Of a DNA stretch of 64,000 nucleotides, positions 1 to 7,858 are shown piece after piece. Source of the DNA: Cryobacterium sp. GrIS_2_6 (GTDB taxonomy: Bacteria > Actinomycetota > Actinomycetes > Actinomycetales > Microbacteriaceae); the NCBI RefSeq assembly GCF_035984545.1, contig NZ_JAXCHP010000001.1:2418001-2482000 (forward strand), written 5' to 3'. The notes below the pieces were generated by a model. That model was not told the DNA's origin. It ran no database searches and was given only the letters and a program-made list of their open reading frames with translations. Each line of letters begins with the position of its first letter. The first letter of the stretch is position 1. The translations under genes were made by a program, and so were the position numbers.

Positions 1-480
1 TGGCTCGGCCAGGCTCCCGCGCGCGCCGAAGGACGGCCGCCGCGCCGCTACCGTGACTCGGGCATGACCTGGATCCGGGAGGGACTCGCCGGTCCGGCCG
101 CCGCCGGAGACGCCGATGCCCTCGCGGTGGCTCCCCTTGACGAGGTCACGGCCGATGTCGTGGCGCTGATCGGGCACGTTCGGCCCGCCCTCGTGATCAG
201 CTACGACCACGGCGGCGGTTACGGCCACCCCGACCATGTGCGCATGCACGAGGCGGCCCGTGCGGCGTGCCTCGCCGGGCAGACCCCCTTCGCCGAGATC
301 GTGCTCGAACCGGCAGCGGATGCCGAATGGCTCGACCTCGAGGCCCGTCGCACCGTGACGACGGCCGCCCTGCGCTGCTACCGGAGCCAGCTCACGGTCA
401 CCGGCGACGACCTGCATCTCGTGCATTCCGGCGGCCAGCATGAGGCGATCACGACGTCGATCGGGTTGCGCGCCCGCTGA
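1..480 (+). CDS. PIG-L family deacetylase (MshB-like), 5' end outside window
   Basis: The reading frame is open from base 1, so the N-terminal part, including the expected first metal motif HPDDE, lies upstream of the window. What is seen is the RYRDSGM segment typical of MshB/Mca-like proteins and the second motif in GGGYGHPDHVRMHEAAR, whose His residues are zinc ligands and active-site residues in the family. These zinc enzymes remove N-acetyl groups from glucosaminyl substrates; the actinobacterial members act in mycothiol synthesis or turnover. The C-terminus is complete. Which substrate this one uses cannot be decided from the fragment. Confidence 0.85.
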   Translation, partial: WLGQAPARAEGRPPRRYRDSGMTWIREGLAGPAAAGDADALAVAPLDEVTADVVALIGHVRPALVISYDHGGGYGHPDHVRMHEAARAACLAGQTPFAEIVLEPAADAEWLDLEARRTVTTAALRCYRSQLTVTGDDLHLVHSGGQHEAITTSIGLRAR

Positions 481-506
481 CCGTCCACGTTTCTCGGATG
501 AGTCAT

Positions 507-551
507 GGGCGGGTGTCGATCGGGCGGGTGTCGATCGGGCGGGTGTCGATC
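507..551. repeat. Tandem repeat, 15 bp x 3
   Basis: Three identical copies of GGGCGGGTGTCGATC follow each other without spacer (507-521, 522-536, 537-551). They lie between the deacetylase stop and the DGPF gene and create a spurious in-frame N-terminal extension (GRVSI repeated) of that gene. No coding role is likely. Confidence 0.9.
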
Positions 552-608
552 GGGGGCGTGCTCGCTCGTCATTGTGGTGTCAGTATCACAACGACGAAGG
601 GAAATCTC

Positions 609-986
609 ATGCGTTACTCATTGCTCGTGATCAACCAGGAAGCCGAAGACGCCAACATCAGCGACGAGATGATGGAATGGGGACGCGCGGCCTTCGATGC
701 CTATGGGAAGTCGCTCGACGCCGCCGGGGTGCTCATCTCGGCCGACATCCTGCAGCCCGTGTCCGCATCGACGACCGTCACCGTGCGCGACAGCGCGCTC
801 CGGGTGCAGGACGGCCCGTTCGCGGACACTAAGGAGCGCCTCAACGGCACCTTCGTGATCGAGGTGCCAGACCTCGATGCGGCAATCGCATGGGCCGAAC
901 AGTGCCCCGCCGCCCAGTACGGGGCTGTCGAGATCCGTCCGTCGGCGATCATCTTCCGGGACGGAGCATGGCGCGGCCAGGAATGA
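609..986 (+). CDS. YCII/DGPF-domain protein, ECF42 partner
   Basis: The product is a 125-residue single-domain protein of the YCII-related dimeric alpha-beta barrel family. The signature DGPF is present in QDGPFADTKERL. ATG 609 is chosen because it is preceded by GAAGGG at 596-601 with a 7-base spacer. A longer frame opening at 498 only translates the tandem repeat. The stop overlaps the start of the next gene (ATGA at 983-986). DGPF genes next to ECF42 sigma factors are a known conserved pairing, and they are thought to be targets of the sigma factor. The biochemical role of the family is not established. Confidence 0.88.
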   Translation: MRYSLLVINQEAEDANISDEMMEWGRAAFDAYGKSLDAAGVLISADILQPVSASTTVTVRDSALRVQDGPFADTKERLNGTFVIEVPDLDAAIAWAEQCPAAQYGAVEIRPSAIIFRDGAWRGQE

Positions 987-2299
987 GCGTAGCGGGCGCG
1001 GGCGACGCAGCCGTCGACGCGGCCGCGGTCGCAACCAAGGACGCGGCCAGGGCGCGGGCGGAATCCGTCGCCCGGGAGTCCTACGGCCGGCTGCTCGCGC
1101 TGATCGCGGCGCCGGGCGGCGACATCCCGTCCGCCGAGGATGCCCTTGCGGATGCCTTCCTCGAGGCGCTGACCCGGTGGCAGACGGCCGGCATTCCCGT
1201 CAACCCCGAGGGATGGCTGCTCACGGTGGCGCGCAATCGGCTCCGCGACCGCTGGAAGTCCATCGCCGTGCGCCGGACCGTGCCGCTCGACCCGACCGTG
1301 CTGTTCGGACTGTCTGGGTCGTTCGATCCGCCCGCACCGCTCTCGCTCGACGACGTCGACCCCGATGAGATCCCCGACAAGCGCCTCGAACTGCTTTTCG
1401 TTTGCGCGCACCCGGCGATCGATTCGGGCATTCGCACGCCCCTGATGCTGCAGACGGTGCTCGGTTTCGACGCGGCCCGGATCGCGGTGGCCTTCTCGCT
1501 GCCGGAATCCACGATGGCGCAGCGCCTCGTGCGGGCGAAGCGGCGGATTCGGGACGCGCGGATCCCCTTCACCGTGCCGGGGCTGACAGCACTCTCCGGG
1601 CGGCTCCCCGCGGTGCTCGAGGCGATCTACGGCGCCTATGCGATCGACTGTCAGCGTGCAGCCGGGCCGAGTGTGCGTGAGTCGCTTGCGGCGGAGTCGC
1701 TGTACCTCGCGACCGTGCTCGCGGCCCTGCTGCCGCGCGAGCCCGAGGTGCTCGGCCTTGCCGCGCTGCTGTCGTTCTCGCTGTCCCGGGCACCGGCACG
1801 CGCCGCACCGGACGGATCAACGATCGCCCTCGACGACCAGGATCCGGCCAGGTGGGATCGCGAGCTGATCCGGCAGGGGGAAACGCTGCTCCGGCGGGCC
1901 CACGGTTTCGACCAGATCGGACGATTCCAGGTGGAGGCGGCAATCGAGTCTGTGCACTGCGACCGGGCTCGCTCGGGCGAGACCGACCGGCCGGCGCTTC
2001 TGGCCCTCTATGGCGCGCTCGTGAAGATCGCGCCCACGCTCGGCGCCCGGGTGGCGCTTGCGGCGACCGTCGGCGCGGTCGAGGGACCAGCGGCCGGACT
2101 GGCCGCTCTCGATTCCGTCGCCGTGCTGCCGGGCGCCGATCGTTTCCAACCGGCCTGGGCGACCCGCGCACACCTGCTCGCCCAGGCCGCCCGGGTAACG
2201 GATGCCCGGGTCGCCTACCAACGGGCGATCGCGCTGTGCGCCGATGCCGGCATCCGTTCGCGCCTGCAGGATCAGTGCGCGCTACTCGGCACAGGCTGA
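983..2299 (+). CDS. ECF42-type RNA polymerase sigma factor with TPR-like C-terminus
   Basis: The product of 438 residues is about twice the size of a minimal ECF sigma factor. It carries region 2 (EDALADAFLEALTRW) in the first 100 residues and a region 4 helix-turn-helix (PESTMAQRLVRAKRRIR) near residue 170. A long C-terminal extension follows with the family features LEDQDxxxWDR-like (LDDQDPARWDRELI) and a TPR-like end (ARVTDARVAYQRAIAL). This is the ECF42 architecture, in which the extension replaces an anti-sigma factor. The start at 983 overlaps the DGPF stop, so both genes are translationally coupled. The signal sensed is unknown. Confidence 0.87.
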   Translation: MSVAGAGDAAVDAAAVATKDAARARAESVARESYGRLLALIAAPGGDIPSAEDALADAFLEALTRWQTAGIPVNPEGWLLTVARNRLRDRWKSIAVRRTVPLDPTVLFGLSGSFDPPAPLSLDDVDPDEIPDKRLELLFVCAHPAIDSGIRTPLMLQTVLGFDAARIAVAFSLPESTMAQRLVRAKRRIRDARIPFTVPGLTALSGRLPAVLEAIYGAYAIDCQRAAGPSVRESLAAESLYLATVLAALLPREPEVLGLAALLSFSLSRAPARAAPDGSTIALDDQDPARWDRELIRQGETLLRRAHGFDQIGRFQVEAAIESVHCDRARSGETDRPALLALYGALVKIAPTLGARVALAATVGAVEGPAAGLAALDSVAVLPGADRFQPAWATRAHLLAQAARVTDARVAYQRAIALCADAGIRSRLQDQCALLGTG

Positions 2300-2336
2300 T
2301 CGGCACGGGCTGATCGGCACGGCCTGATCGGCACGG
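2295..2336. repeat. Tandem repeat, 14 bp x 3
   Basis: Copies of GCTGATCGGCACGG occur at 2295-2308 and 2309-2322, followed by one with a single change at 2323-2336 and a degenerate partial copy. The first copy contains the stop codon of the sigma factor, so expansion of the array does not change that protein. Confidence 0.85.
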
Positions 2337-2350
2337 CCTGACGGCTCGGC

Positions 2351-2945
2351 TCAGGCTGATTCCGGCTCGGGCTCGGGCTCACGGACGGGCTGCAGGAACG
2401 GCTCGATGACCGAGAGCGTGCGGACCATCACCGTGCCGAGCCGGGCGAGCTGCCAGAGGAAGTCGACCGGCGCTCCCGGCCGATCGAGCCCGGGAAGGCC
2501 GGTCGCCTGGATGAGGGAAATCAGGCTGTCGACGCTGATCTCGTCGGCGGCACGACAGAAGAGCGCAGACGCGATCGACAACAGTCCCAGGCTTGCAATC
2601 ACACCGTCGAGCCACACCGAGGCCGTTGACGGCGGCAGCCGCTTCCGCACGAGCAGGACCATCCCGGCGAAGGCCAGCCCGAAGAACGCTGCGTCGAGTG
2701 CGAACGCGAACACATCCAGCAAGCGGGCGGCGGCATGGTCCGTTGCGGCCGCCGCCGGTCACGAGGAACGTCGACGCGGCGTATGCGAGGGTCCCGATGA
2801 GAATCGCCAAGAACACCGCGACCCGGATCGATCCCGGGGCGTCGGGCAGGAGAGAAGCGACGCTGGCGGACCCGCGCTGTGCCCCCTGAATCGACCTCTT
2901 GTCCGGGTCGTCGCCCCTGCGCCCGCCCGTGCATGCACTGGTCAT
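2351..2945 (-). pseudogene. Decayed multi-spanning membrane protein, possibly a diguanylate-cyclase N-terminal region
   Basis: Two minus-strand reading frames join into one plausible membrane protein only if a frameshift near 2730-2745 is assumed. The upstream frame gives a hydrophobic segment (VAVFLAILIGTLAYAASTFL). The downstream frame gives ALDAAFFGLAFAGMVLLVRK and SVWLDGVIASLGLLSIASAL. The LLVRxRxxxxxxSxWLDG pattern resembles the membrane region in front of GGDEF domains in actinobacteria, but no GGDEF or EAL domain follows. The C-terminus is an unrelated tail ending in PEPEPESA. It is best read as a broken remnant; a small functional membrane protein from 2722 is possible but less likely. 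Confidence 0.45.
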
Positions 2946-3062
2946 TCTCAACGCAGGTCCGGAGCGGATGACGACGGAAGTCAACTGCCACTGACAGTGC
3001 AGCAATGCATGCAATTTATCAACTGCGAGCGGCTCGAGCCCGGCACTCCCCGCGTGAAGCGA

Positions 3063-4463
3063 TCAGCCGTGCAGGTCCCGCACGACGGCGTCGAGGGCGT
3101 TCACCGTGAGTGAGACGGACTCGACGTCGATCCGCTCGTCGTTCCCGTGGAAGAGCTGGCGGAACATTCCGTAATCCCAGCGCCGGCTGAGCAGGGCGAA
3201 TCCGTACGCGGGGATGCCGCGGCGGCGGTAGAACCGGGCGTCGGAGCCGCCGACGCTCAGCATCGGCAGCAGGTCGGCGTTCGGGTATGCCCGGCGGGCG
3301 GCCGCACCGAGGGCGTCGTAGAGCGGTGTGTCGATCGGAGAGCGGGTCGCGGCTTCGAACCCCTCGCCCTCGATCGTCACGTCGGCCACGAGCTCGCCGA
3401 GCGCCTCGCGGAGGTAGGCGTCGACATCCGCCGCCCCGATGCCGGGCAGCACCCGGATGTCGAGGGTCACCGTCGCGAGGGCGGGAATGACGTTGTCCTT
3501 GTCACCGGCCCGCACGACGTTCGGCGAAACGGTCGTGTGGGTCGAGGCGTGCGCGAAGCCGGCGAGGGTGCCGAGCTCGTGCAGGGCGTCGATGATGCGG
3601 ACGGGGTCGAGGAGCCGGGCGGCGAGCGCCGGGTCGAGGTCGAGTGCTGCGACGTAGCGGCGCCAGTCCGGCGTGATCTGCACGGGCGCGTGGTACCGGG
3701 AGAGCCGGTAGACCGCATCCGCGGCGATGATGGCGGCGTTGCGGGCTCCCCAGGGGGCCGAACCGTGCCCGGGGGTGCCGTGCACGACGAGGCGACGGCC
3801 GGCGAGTCCCTTCTCGCCGATCGTCGTGGAGATGGAGGGGGTGGGGCCGACGGGCACGCCGCCGGACTCGGTGAGGACGAAGTCGGCGTCGATCAGGTCG
3901 AGGCGGTTCTCGGTGAGCCACTCGACGCCCAGGCCGCTGCCGGCCTCCTCGTCGGCGACGGCCGCGAACACGAGGTCGCCCCTGGGGCGGAACGAACCGG
4001 TCGCAATGGCACGTGTGACGGCGGCGTAGCTCGCGGTGAGGCAGAGCATGTCGAGAGCGCCTCTGCCCCAGATCTCGCCGTCGACGATCTCCGCCGCGAA
4101 CGGGTCGCGGCTCCAGCCGGCCTCATGCACGGGGACGACGTCGAGGTGGCCGACGAGGGCGAGGGAGGGCGCGCCCGGGTCCGTTCCGTGGATGCGGGTG
4201 ATCAGGGAGGCCCGGCCCGGGTGCGGTTCGACGACCTCGAGGTCGAGGCCGGAACCGGCGAAGAAGCCCTCGAGGGTGCGCACACTGCGGATCTCGCCGC
4301 CGGAGTCCGCTGTGCCGTCGTTGACGCAGGCGTTGCGGATCAGGTCGCGCAGCAGGTCGACGGTCGCACGGGTGAGCGCGTCGTCGGGGTGCGTGCTGCC
4401 CGGGATGATGCAGCCGGGAAGGGCGTCGTCGGCGATGGTGCGGTCCTTTCGACAGGTGCCCAC
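3063..4463 (-). CDS. M20-family metallopeptidase (carboxypeptidase/deacylase type)
   Basis: The full M20 dizinc hydrolase pattern is visible: GHLDVVPV with the first His-x-Asp, GRGALDM with the bridging Asp, DEEAGSG with catalytic and metal-binding Glu, and a late metal-binding His in FHGNDER. The length (466 residues from GTG 4463) suits the ArgE/DapE/CPG2 group. Family members cleave peptide or N-acyl amide bonds; the substrate is not predictable here. The start is uncertain: GTG 4463 has no ribosome binding site, whereas AAAGGA ends 7 bases before an ATC codon at 4434-4436, in frame. The gene is followed downstream by the decayed membrane gene. Confidence 0.9.
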   Translation of the reverse strand: MGTCRKDRTIADDALPGCIIPGSTHPDDALTRATVDLLRDLIRNACVNDGTADSGGEIRSVRTLEGFFAGSGLDLEVVEPHPGRASLITRIHGTDPGAPSLALVGHLDVVPVHEAGWSRDPFAAEIVDGEIWGRGALDMLCLTASYAAVTRAIATGSFRPRGDLVFAAVADEEAGSGLGVEWLTENRLDLIDADFVLTESGGVPVGPTPSISTTIGEKGLAGRRLVVHGTPGHGSAPWGARNAAIIAADAVYRLSRYHAPVQITPDWRRYVAALDLDPALAARLLDPVRIIDALHELGTLAGFAHASTHTTVSPNVVRAGDKDNVIPALATVTLDIRVLPGIGAADVDAYLREALGELVADVTIEGEGFEAATRSPIDTPLYDALGAAARRAYPNADLLPMLSVGGSDARFYRRRGIPAYGFALLSRRWDYGMFRQLFHGNDERIDVESVSLTVNALDAVVRDLHG

Positions 4464-4497
4464 ACTCTACCCGAGCGGATGCCGGGCTCGGCTCGGC

Positions 4498-5259
4498 TCA
4501 GGCGGCGATACGACCGGCCGCTTCGATCGCCGCGAGCTGGCGCTCGAGGCTCTTCAGCAGCAGCGGGAGCTGGTCGGCGGGAGCGTCGGGGGCCTCTGGG
4601 TGCCACTGCACGCCTGTGATCGGCGCGAACTCGTGCTCGACGGCCTCGATGAGCCCGTCGGGGGCCACCGCTGCGGCGAGCAGGCCGGTGCCGAGGCGGT
4701 CGACGCTCTGGTGGTGGGCGCTCTGCACGGCGGCGAACGCGCCGCCGAGGCTGTCGGCGAGCACGGTGCCCTCGAGGAGTTCGACGGTGTGTTCGCGGAG
4801 GATCCGGTCGATCGGCACGTCGACGTTGCGGTGGATGCCTTCGTCGATGTGCTGCACGATGCTGCCGCCGAGGGCGACGTTGATGATCTGGAGGCCGCGG
4901 CAGATGCCCAGCAGCGGGGTGCCCCGCTCGAGGGCGCGGCGCACGAGCGCAAGCTGGCCGTCGTCGGCGACCGGGAAGTGCAGGGTTTCTTCCGGGTACC
5001 CGGAGACGCCGCCGTAGAAACGGGGCGTGATGTCCTCCCCGCCGAGGATGACGATCGCGTCGGCATCCGCTGTTGCGGCGAGCAGGGTGGCGATGGTCAT
5101 GTCGGCCGCGGCGAGGCGGGTGACGGCCCAGCCGCCCTGTTCGCCTGCGGCCACGACGGTTCCGTTGAGGACCTGGACCTTGGCGTGGTACGCGGGCCGG
5201 TCCGGGCGGCTTCCGGTGACTTCGACGACCGCGAGGCGCGGGGCGGTGGTCTCGGCCAT
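4498..5259 (-). CDS. Class I glutamine amidotransferase-like hydrolase (gamma-glutamyl-GABA hydrolase family)
   Basis: The product is 253 residues when started at ATG 5259, which is preceded by GGAGGG; an upstream extension to 5403 is not supported. The nucleophile lies in GICRGLQIIN and the catalytic His and Glu in GVQWHPE, as in PuuD. The segment ILGGEDITPRFYGG is the family's substrate-loop pattern. PuuD relatives split gamma-glutamyl-GABA during putrescine breakdown, but many members act on other gamma-glutamyl compounds. No other putrescine gene is adjacent, so the exact substrate is open. Confidence 0.87.
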   Translation of the reverse strand: MAETTAPRLAVVEVTGSRPDRPAYHAKVQVLNGTVVAAGEQGGWAVTRLAAADMTIATLLAATADADAIVILGGEDITPRFYGGVSGYPEETLHFPVADDGQLALVRRALERGTPLLGICRGLQIINVALGGSIVQHIDEGIHRNVDVPIDRILREHTVELLEGTVLADSLGGAFAAVQSAHHQSVDRLGTGLLAAAVAPDGLIEAVEHEFAPITGVQWHPEAPDAPADQLPLLLKSLERQLAAIEAAGRIAA

Positions 5260-5451
5260 GCTGCCCTCCAGGCTGTTTCGTCGTGTGCGGTGTTCCCAGT
5301 GTGGGGACTGTCGGCTCCGGACGCGAACGGGGCCGTCACAGTCCGCAACAGAGGGTTCGTAGACGGGTAGGTCTGGCCGTTCTATGCTCGGGCAGAAGGG
5401 CACCGGGCACCTGCCCTCGCCTGCGATTCCCGCGCAGAAGGAGGCGAGTCC

Positions 5452-5955
5452 ATTCGGTCACGACGGCTGCTGTTCCTGGGGGTCTTCGGGTCGAGCCACA
5501 TCGTCGACACTGTCGGGGCTCTCGGCCCCCGCACCGGGGAGGTGACCGCCGCTCTCGACCGGCTCTACGCGGAGACCCGCACCGACCCGTTCGTCGCCAA
5601 CGTCGACAGCTTCAGCGGAGTCGCGGACCGCCAGCGATGGGCAGACCGGCAGTACCAGCTCGCGGTCGCACAGAATCCGACCCTGGCGAATGCGCAGCTT
5701 CTGGAGGTCGAAACCGTCGCGATCGAACCGGCCCTGCGGGTGAACGACTGGGCGGGGGCGGGGCAGTGACTGCACCTGGAGCAGCCGGTGCAGCCGGTGC
5801 AGCCGGTGCAGGGCCTCCCGTCGGAACCGGGCAGCCGGCTGCCCTCGACTCCGCGAACGCCGCGCTCCGGGCCGCGTTCACCCTGCAGCAGAAGCTCGAC
5901 GACGCGGTCCCCGACACCGAGGAGCAGCGCAGGGACTGGTTCACTTCATCCCATA
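5452..5955 (+). pseudogene. Eroded TPM-domain (YgcG-like) gene upstream of pspA
   Basis: Two frames hold pieces of one TPM-domain protein. The first (5452-5769) contains HIVDTVGAL, VTAALDRLYAETRTDPFVANVDSF and AQLLEVETVAIEPALRVNDWAGA. The middle of the domain, normally a stretch after WAD, is missing between WADR and QYQLAVAQ. The second frame, from GTG 5766, gives ALRAAFTLQQKLDDAVPDTEEQRRDWF and then runs out of homology near 5955. The first piece begins with GAAGGAGG placed 7 bases before an ATT codon, so no normal start remains. TPM genes commonly neighbour pspA, which supports the identification. Assignment rests on recalled family patterns. Confidence 0.6.
5781..5807. repeat. Tandem repeat, 9 bp x 3
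   Basis: GCAGCCGGT is repeated three times exactly. It lies inside the eroded TPM-domain gene and would encode repeated Gly-Ala-Ala in the second frame. Confidence 0.85.
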
Positions 5956-6021
5956 CAGCGGAAGTACACAGACACGCGCCACACTGGACCCGCCCGCAGA
6001 ATCACTCGAAAGGACACCGTC

Positions 6022-6753
6022 ATGACCAAACAATCCATCTTCGGCCGCATCGCACAACTTGCCAAGGCGAACATCAACTCCCTGATCGACTCGGCAGAAG
6101 ACCCGAAACTCATGCTCGACCAGATGGTGCGCGACTACAGCAACAGCATTTCGGATGCCGAGGGTGCCATCGCGGAGACGATCGGCAACCTCCGCCTCCT
6201 CGAGGACGACCACCGGGAGGACGTCGAGGCCGCGGCGGAGTGGGGCGGCAAGGCACTCGCCGCGAGCCGCAAGGCCGACGAGCTGCGCGCAGCGGGCAAC
6301 ACCGTGGACGCCGACAAATTCGACAACCTCGCCAAGGTCGCGCTCGGCCGCCAGTTGCAGTCCGAGAAGGAGGCGAAGGCCGCCGAGCCGCAGATCGCCT
6401 CACAGACCACCGTCGTCGAACAGCTCAAGACCGGTCTCAACGCGATGAAGGAGAAGCTCGGCCAGCTGTCCGCCAAGCGTGACGAGCTCATCGCCCGCTC
6501 GAAGACGGCCGCGGCGCAGACCAAGGTCATGGACGCCGTCAAGAGCATCGACATCATGGATCCCACGAGCGAGGTCAGCAGGTTCGAGGACAAGATCCGC
6601 CGCGAGGAGGCCAAGGTGCGCGGGGCGAACGAGCTCGCCGCGTCGAGCCTCGACGCCCAGTTCGAAAGCCTCGAAGACCTCGGCGAACTCACCGAGGTCG
6701 ACGCCCGCCTGGCAGCGCTCAAGTCCTCCGGCGCGAGCGAGATCGAGAAGTAG
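6022..6753 (+). CDS. pspA: PspA/IM30 family membrane-stress protein
   Basis: The product is 243 residues, almost entirely alpha-helical and charged, as in phage-shock protein A. It begins with the amphipathic helix SIFGRIAQLAKANINSLIDSAEDPKLMLDQMVRDY that is conserved in the family. Long coiled coils follow (about residues 30-150 and 165-225). PspA oligomers bind the inner face of the cytoplasmic membrane and preserve it under stress. ATG 6022 follows AAAGGA at a good distance. The eroded gene directly upstream was probably once co-transcribed with it. Confidence 0.93.
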   Translation: MTKQSIFGRIAQLAKANINSLIDSAEDPKLMLDQMVRDYSNSISDAEGAIAETIGNLRLLEDDHREDVEAAAEWGGKALAASRKADELRAAGNTVDADKFDNLAKVALGRQLQSEKEAKAAEPQIASQTTVVEQLKTGLNAMKEKLGQLSAKRDELIARSKTAAAQTKVMDAVKSIDIMDPTSEVSRFEDKIRREEAKVRGANELAASSLDAQFESLEDLGELTEVDARLAALKSSGASEIEK

Positions 6754-6882
6754 AAGCAGGCGGCGAGCAGGCGCTGAGTCCGTGGTGAGTCGGCGCTAAA
6801 CCGCCGAGAGGGCACACTTTTGAGTTCGGAGAACGTGCGCGATGCCCTCGCGGGCGACAACCCGCGAGGCGCATACTGGAGT

Positions 6883-7716
6883 ATGGCTCCCTCCTTCGTC
6901 GTCGTGCCGCAATGGCAGGGTTCGGTTTCTCCGCGCGCGATGCGCCTCAGCGATGGTGCGGAGGCGATCCGGGGTGATCTCCCGTCCTCCGCCACCGTCG
7001 AAGTCCCGGTTCCGGTCGAGGCCGGCGACGCGCAGGACACCGGCATCGACCGGTTCTCGAGCCTCGTGATGGTGCGCGAGCGCCTCACCCGTGCGCTGCG
7101 CGACTGCGTCACCCCCGTCCTCACGATCGGCGGCGAGTGCGGCGTCTCGCTCGCGGCCGTCGGCCACGCCTCGGCGCGGCATCCGGGTGGCCTTGCCGTG
7201 GTCTGGCTCGACGCCCACCCCGACCTGCACACCCCCGAATCATCGCCCTCCGGAGCTTTCGGCGGCATGGTGCTCCGCGCGATCGCCGGCGAGGGTGTCG
7301 ACGGTCTCGTGCTCGGCGCGGACGAACGGGTTCCGTTCGACCGAATCGTGATCGCGGGAGCCCGCGACATCGACCCGGCCGAAACCGAGCTCATCGGTGC
7401 GGCGGGCATCCGCAGCCTGTCGATCGAGGAGCTCGAGTCACCGGACGGCATTCTCGCCGCGGTCCGCGCGACGGGTGCGACCGCGTTCTACCTGCACCTC
7501 GACCTCGACGTGCTCGACCCCTCCGTGCTGACCGGGCTCTCGAACCTCCTGCCCTTCGGACTGAGCGTCGAGACCCTCGGCCGCACGATCACCGCGCTCA
7601 GGGCCGAGTTCGAGCTCGCCGGTGCCACGATCGCGGGCTTCGCGCCCGCCTCCCCCGAGGCCGCGAACGACGACCTGCCGAGCATCCTGCGGATCATCGG
7701 CGCCCTCACCCGCTGA
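6883..7716 (+). CDS. Arginase/agmatinase/formiminoglutamase family protein
   Basis: From ATG 6883 (CTGGAG just upstream) the protein has 277 residues. Two metal-binding motifs of the ureohydrolase fold are intact: DAHPD at 110-114 and the late HLDLDVLDPS. The first motif, usually GGDHS, reads GGECG at 83-87, so the first metal-ligand His is replaced by Cys. This variant is common among poorly characterised actinobacterial members and argues against classical arginase activity. The substrate is unknown. The gene stands alone, followed by a large inverted repeat. Confidence 0.82.
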   Translation: MAPSFVVVPQWQGSVSPRAMRLSDGAEAIRGDLPSSATVEVPVPVEAGDAQDTGIDRFSSLVMVRERLTRALRDCVTPVLTIGGECGVSLAAVGHASARHPGGLAVVWLDAHPDLHTPESSPSGAFGGMVLRAIAGEGVDGLVLGADERVPFDRIVIAGARDIDPAETELIGAAGIRSLSIEELESPDGILAAVRATGATAFYLHLDLDVLDPSVLTGLSNLLPFGLSVETLGRTITALRAEFELAGATIAGFAPASPEAANDDLPSILRIIGALTR

Positions 7717-7721
7717 CCCGC

Positions 7722-7808
7722 GCACTGCAACGCCGGAGATTTTCGCCACACGCCGTGAATCCGGGCAGCGGATGCCGTGGGTGGCGCAAAACTCCGACGC
7801 TGCGTTGT
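7722..7808. repeat. Large imperfect inverted repeat between arginase-family and hydratase genes
   Basis: The arms at about 7722-7753 and 7777-7808 pair imperfectly. One arm holds CAACGCCGGAGATTTTCGCCAC and the other is the complement of CAACGCAGCGTCGGAGTTTTGCGCCAC, which shares most positions. The loop is about 23 bases. It can act as a terminator-like hairpin for the upstream gene or belong to an interspersed palindromic family. Confidence 0.6.
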
Positions 7809-7858
7809 CCGGCACCGCGGACAACGCCCCGAAACCCACCAGCACCAGGAAGGCATCC

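Noticed and set aside
507..551. Short direct repeats considered as a CRISPR array
   Set aside because: Units are 15 bases and adjoin directly without spacers, and there are no cas genes in the window.
3147..4619. Long plus-strand open frames opposite the M20 and amidotransferase genes
   Set aside because: High GC keeps antisense frames open. The minus-strand frames carry complete family motifs and third-position GC bias, while the plus-strand products are Arg/Gly-rich with no recognisable domain.
5452..5769. Genuine small gene starting at an ATT codon with a strong Shine-Dalgarno
   Set aside because: The product matches parts of a larger TPM-domain protein with a central deletion, and a continuation lies in another frame, so decay explains it better than a novel small protein with a rare start.
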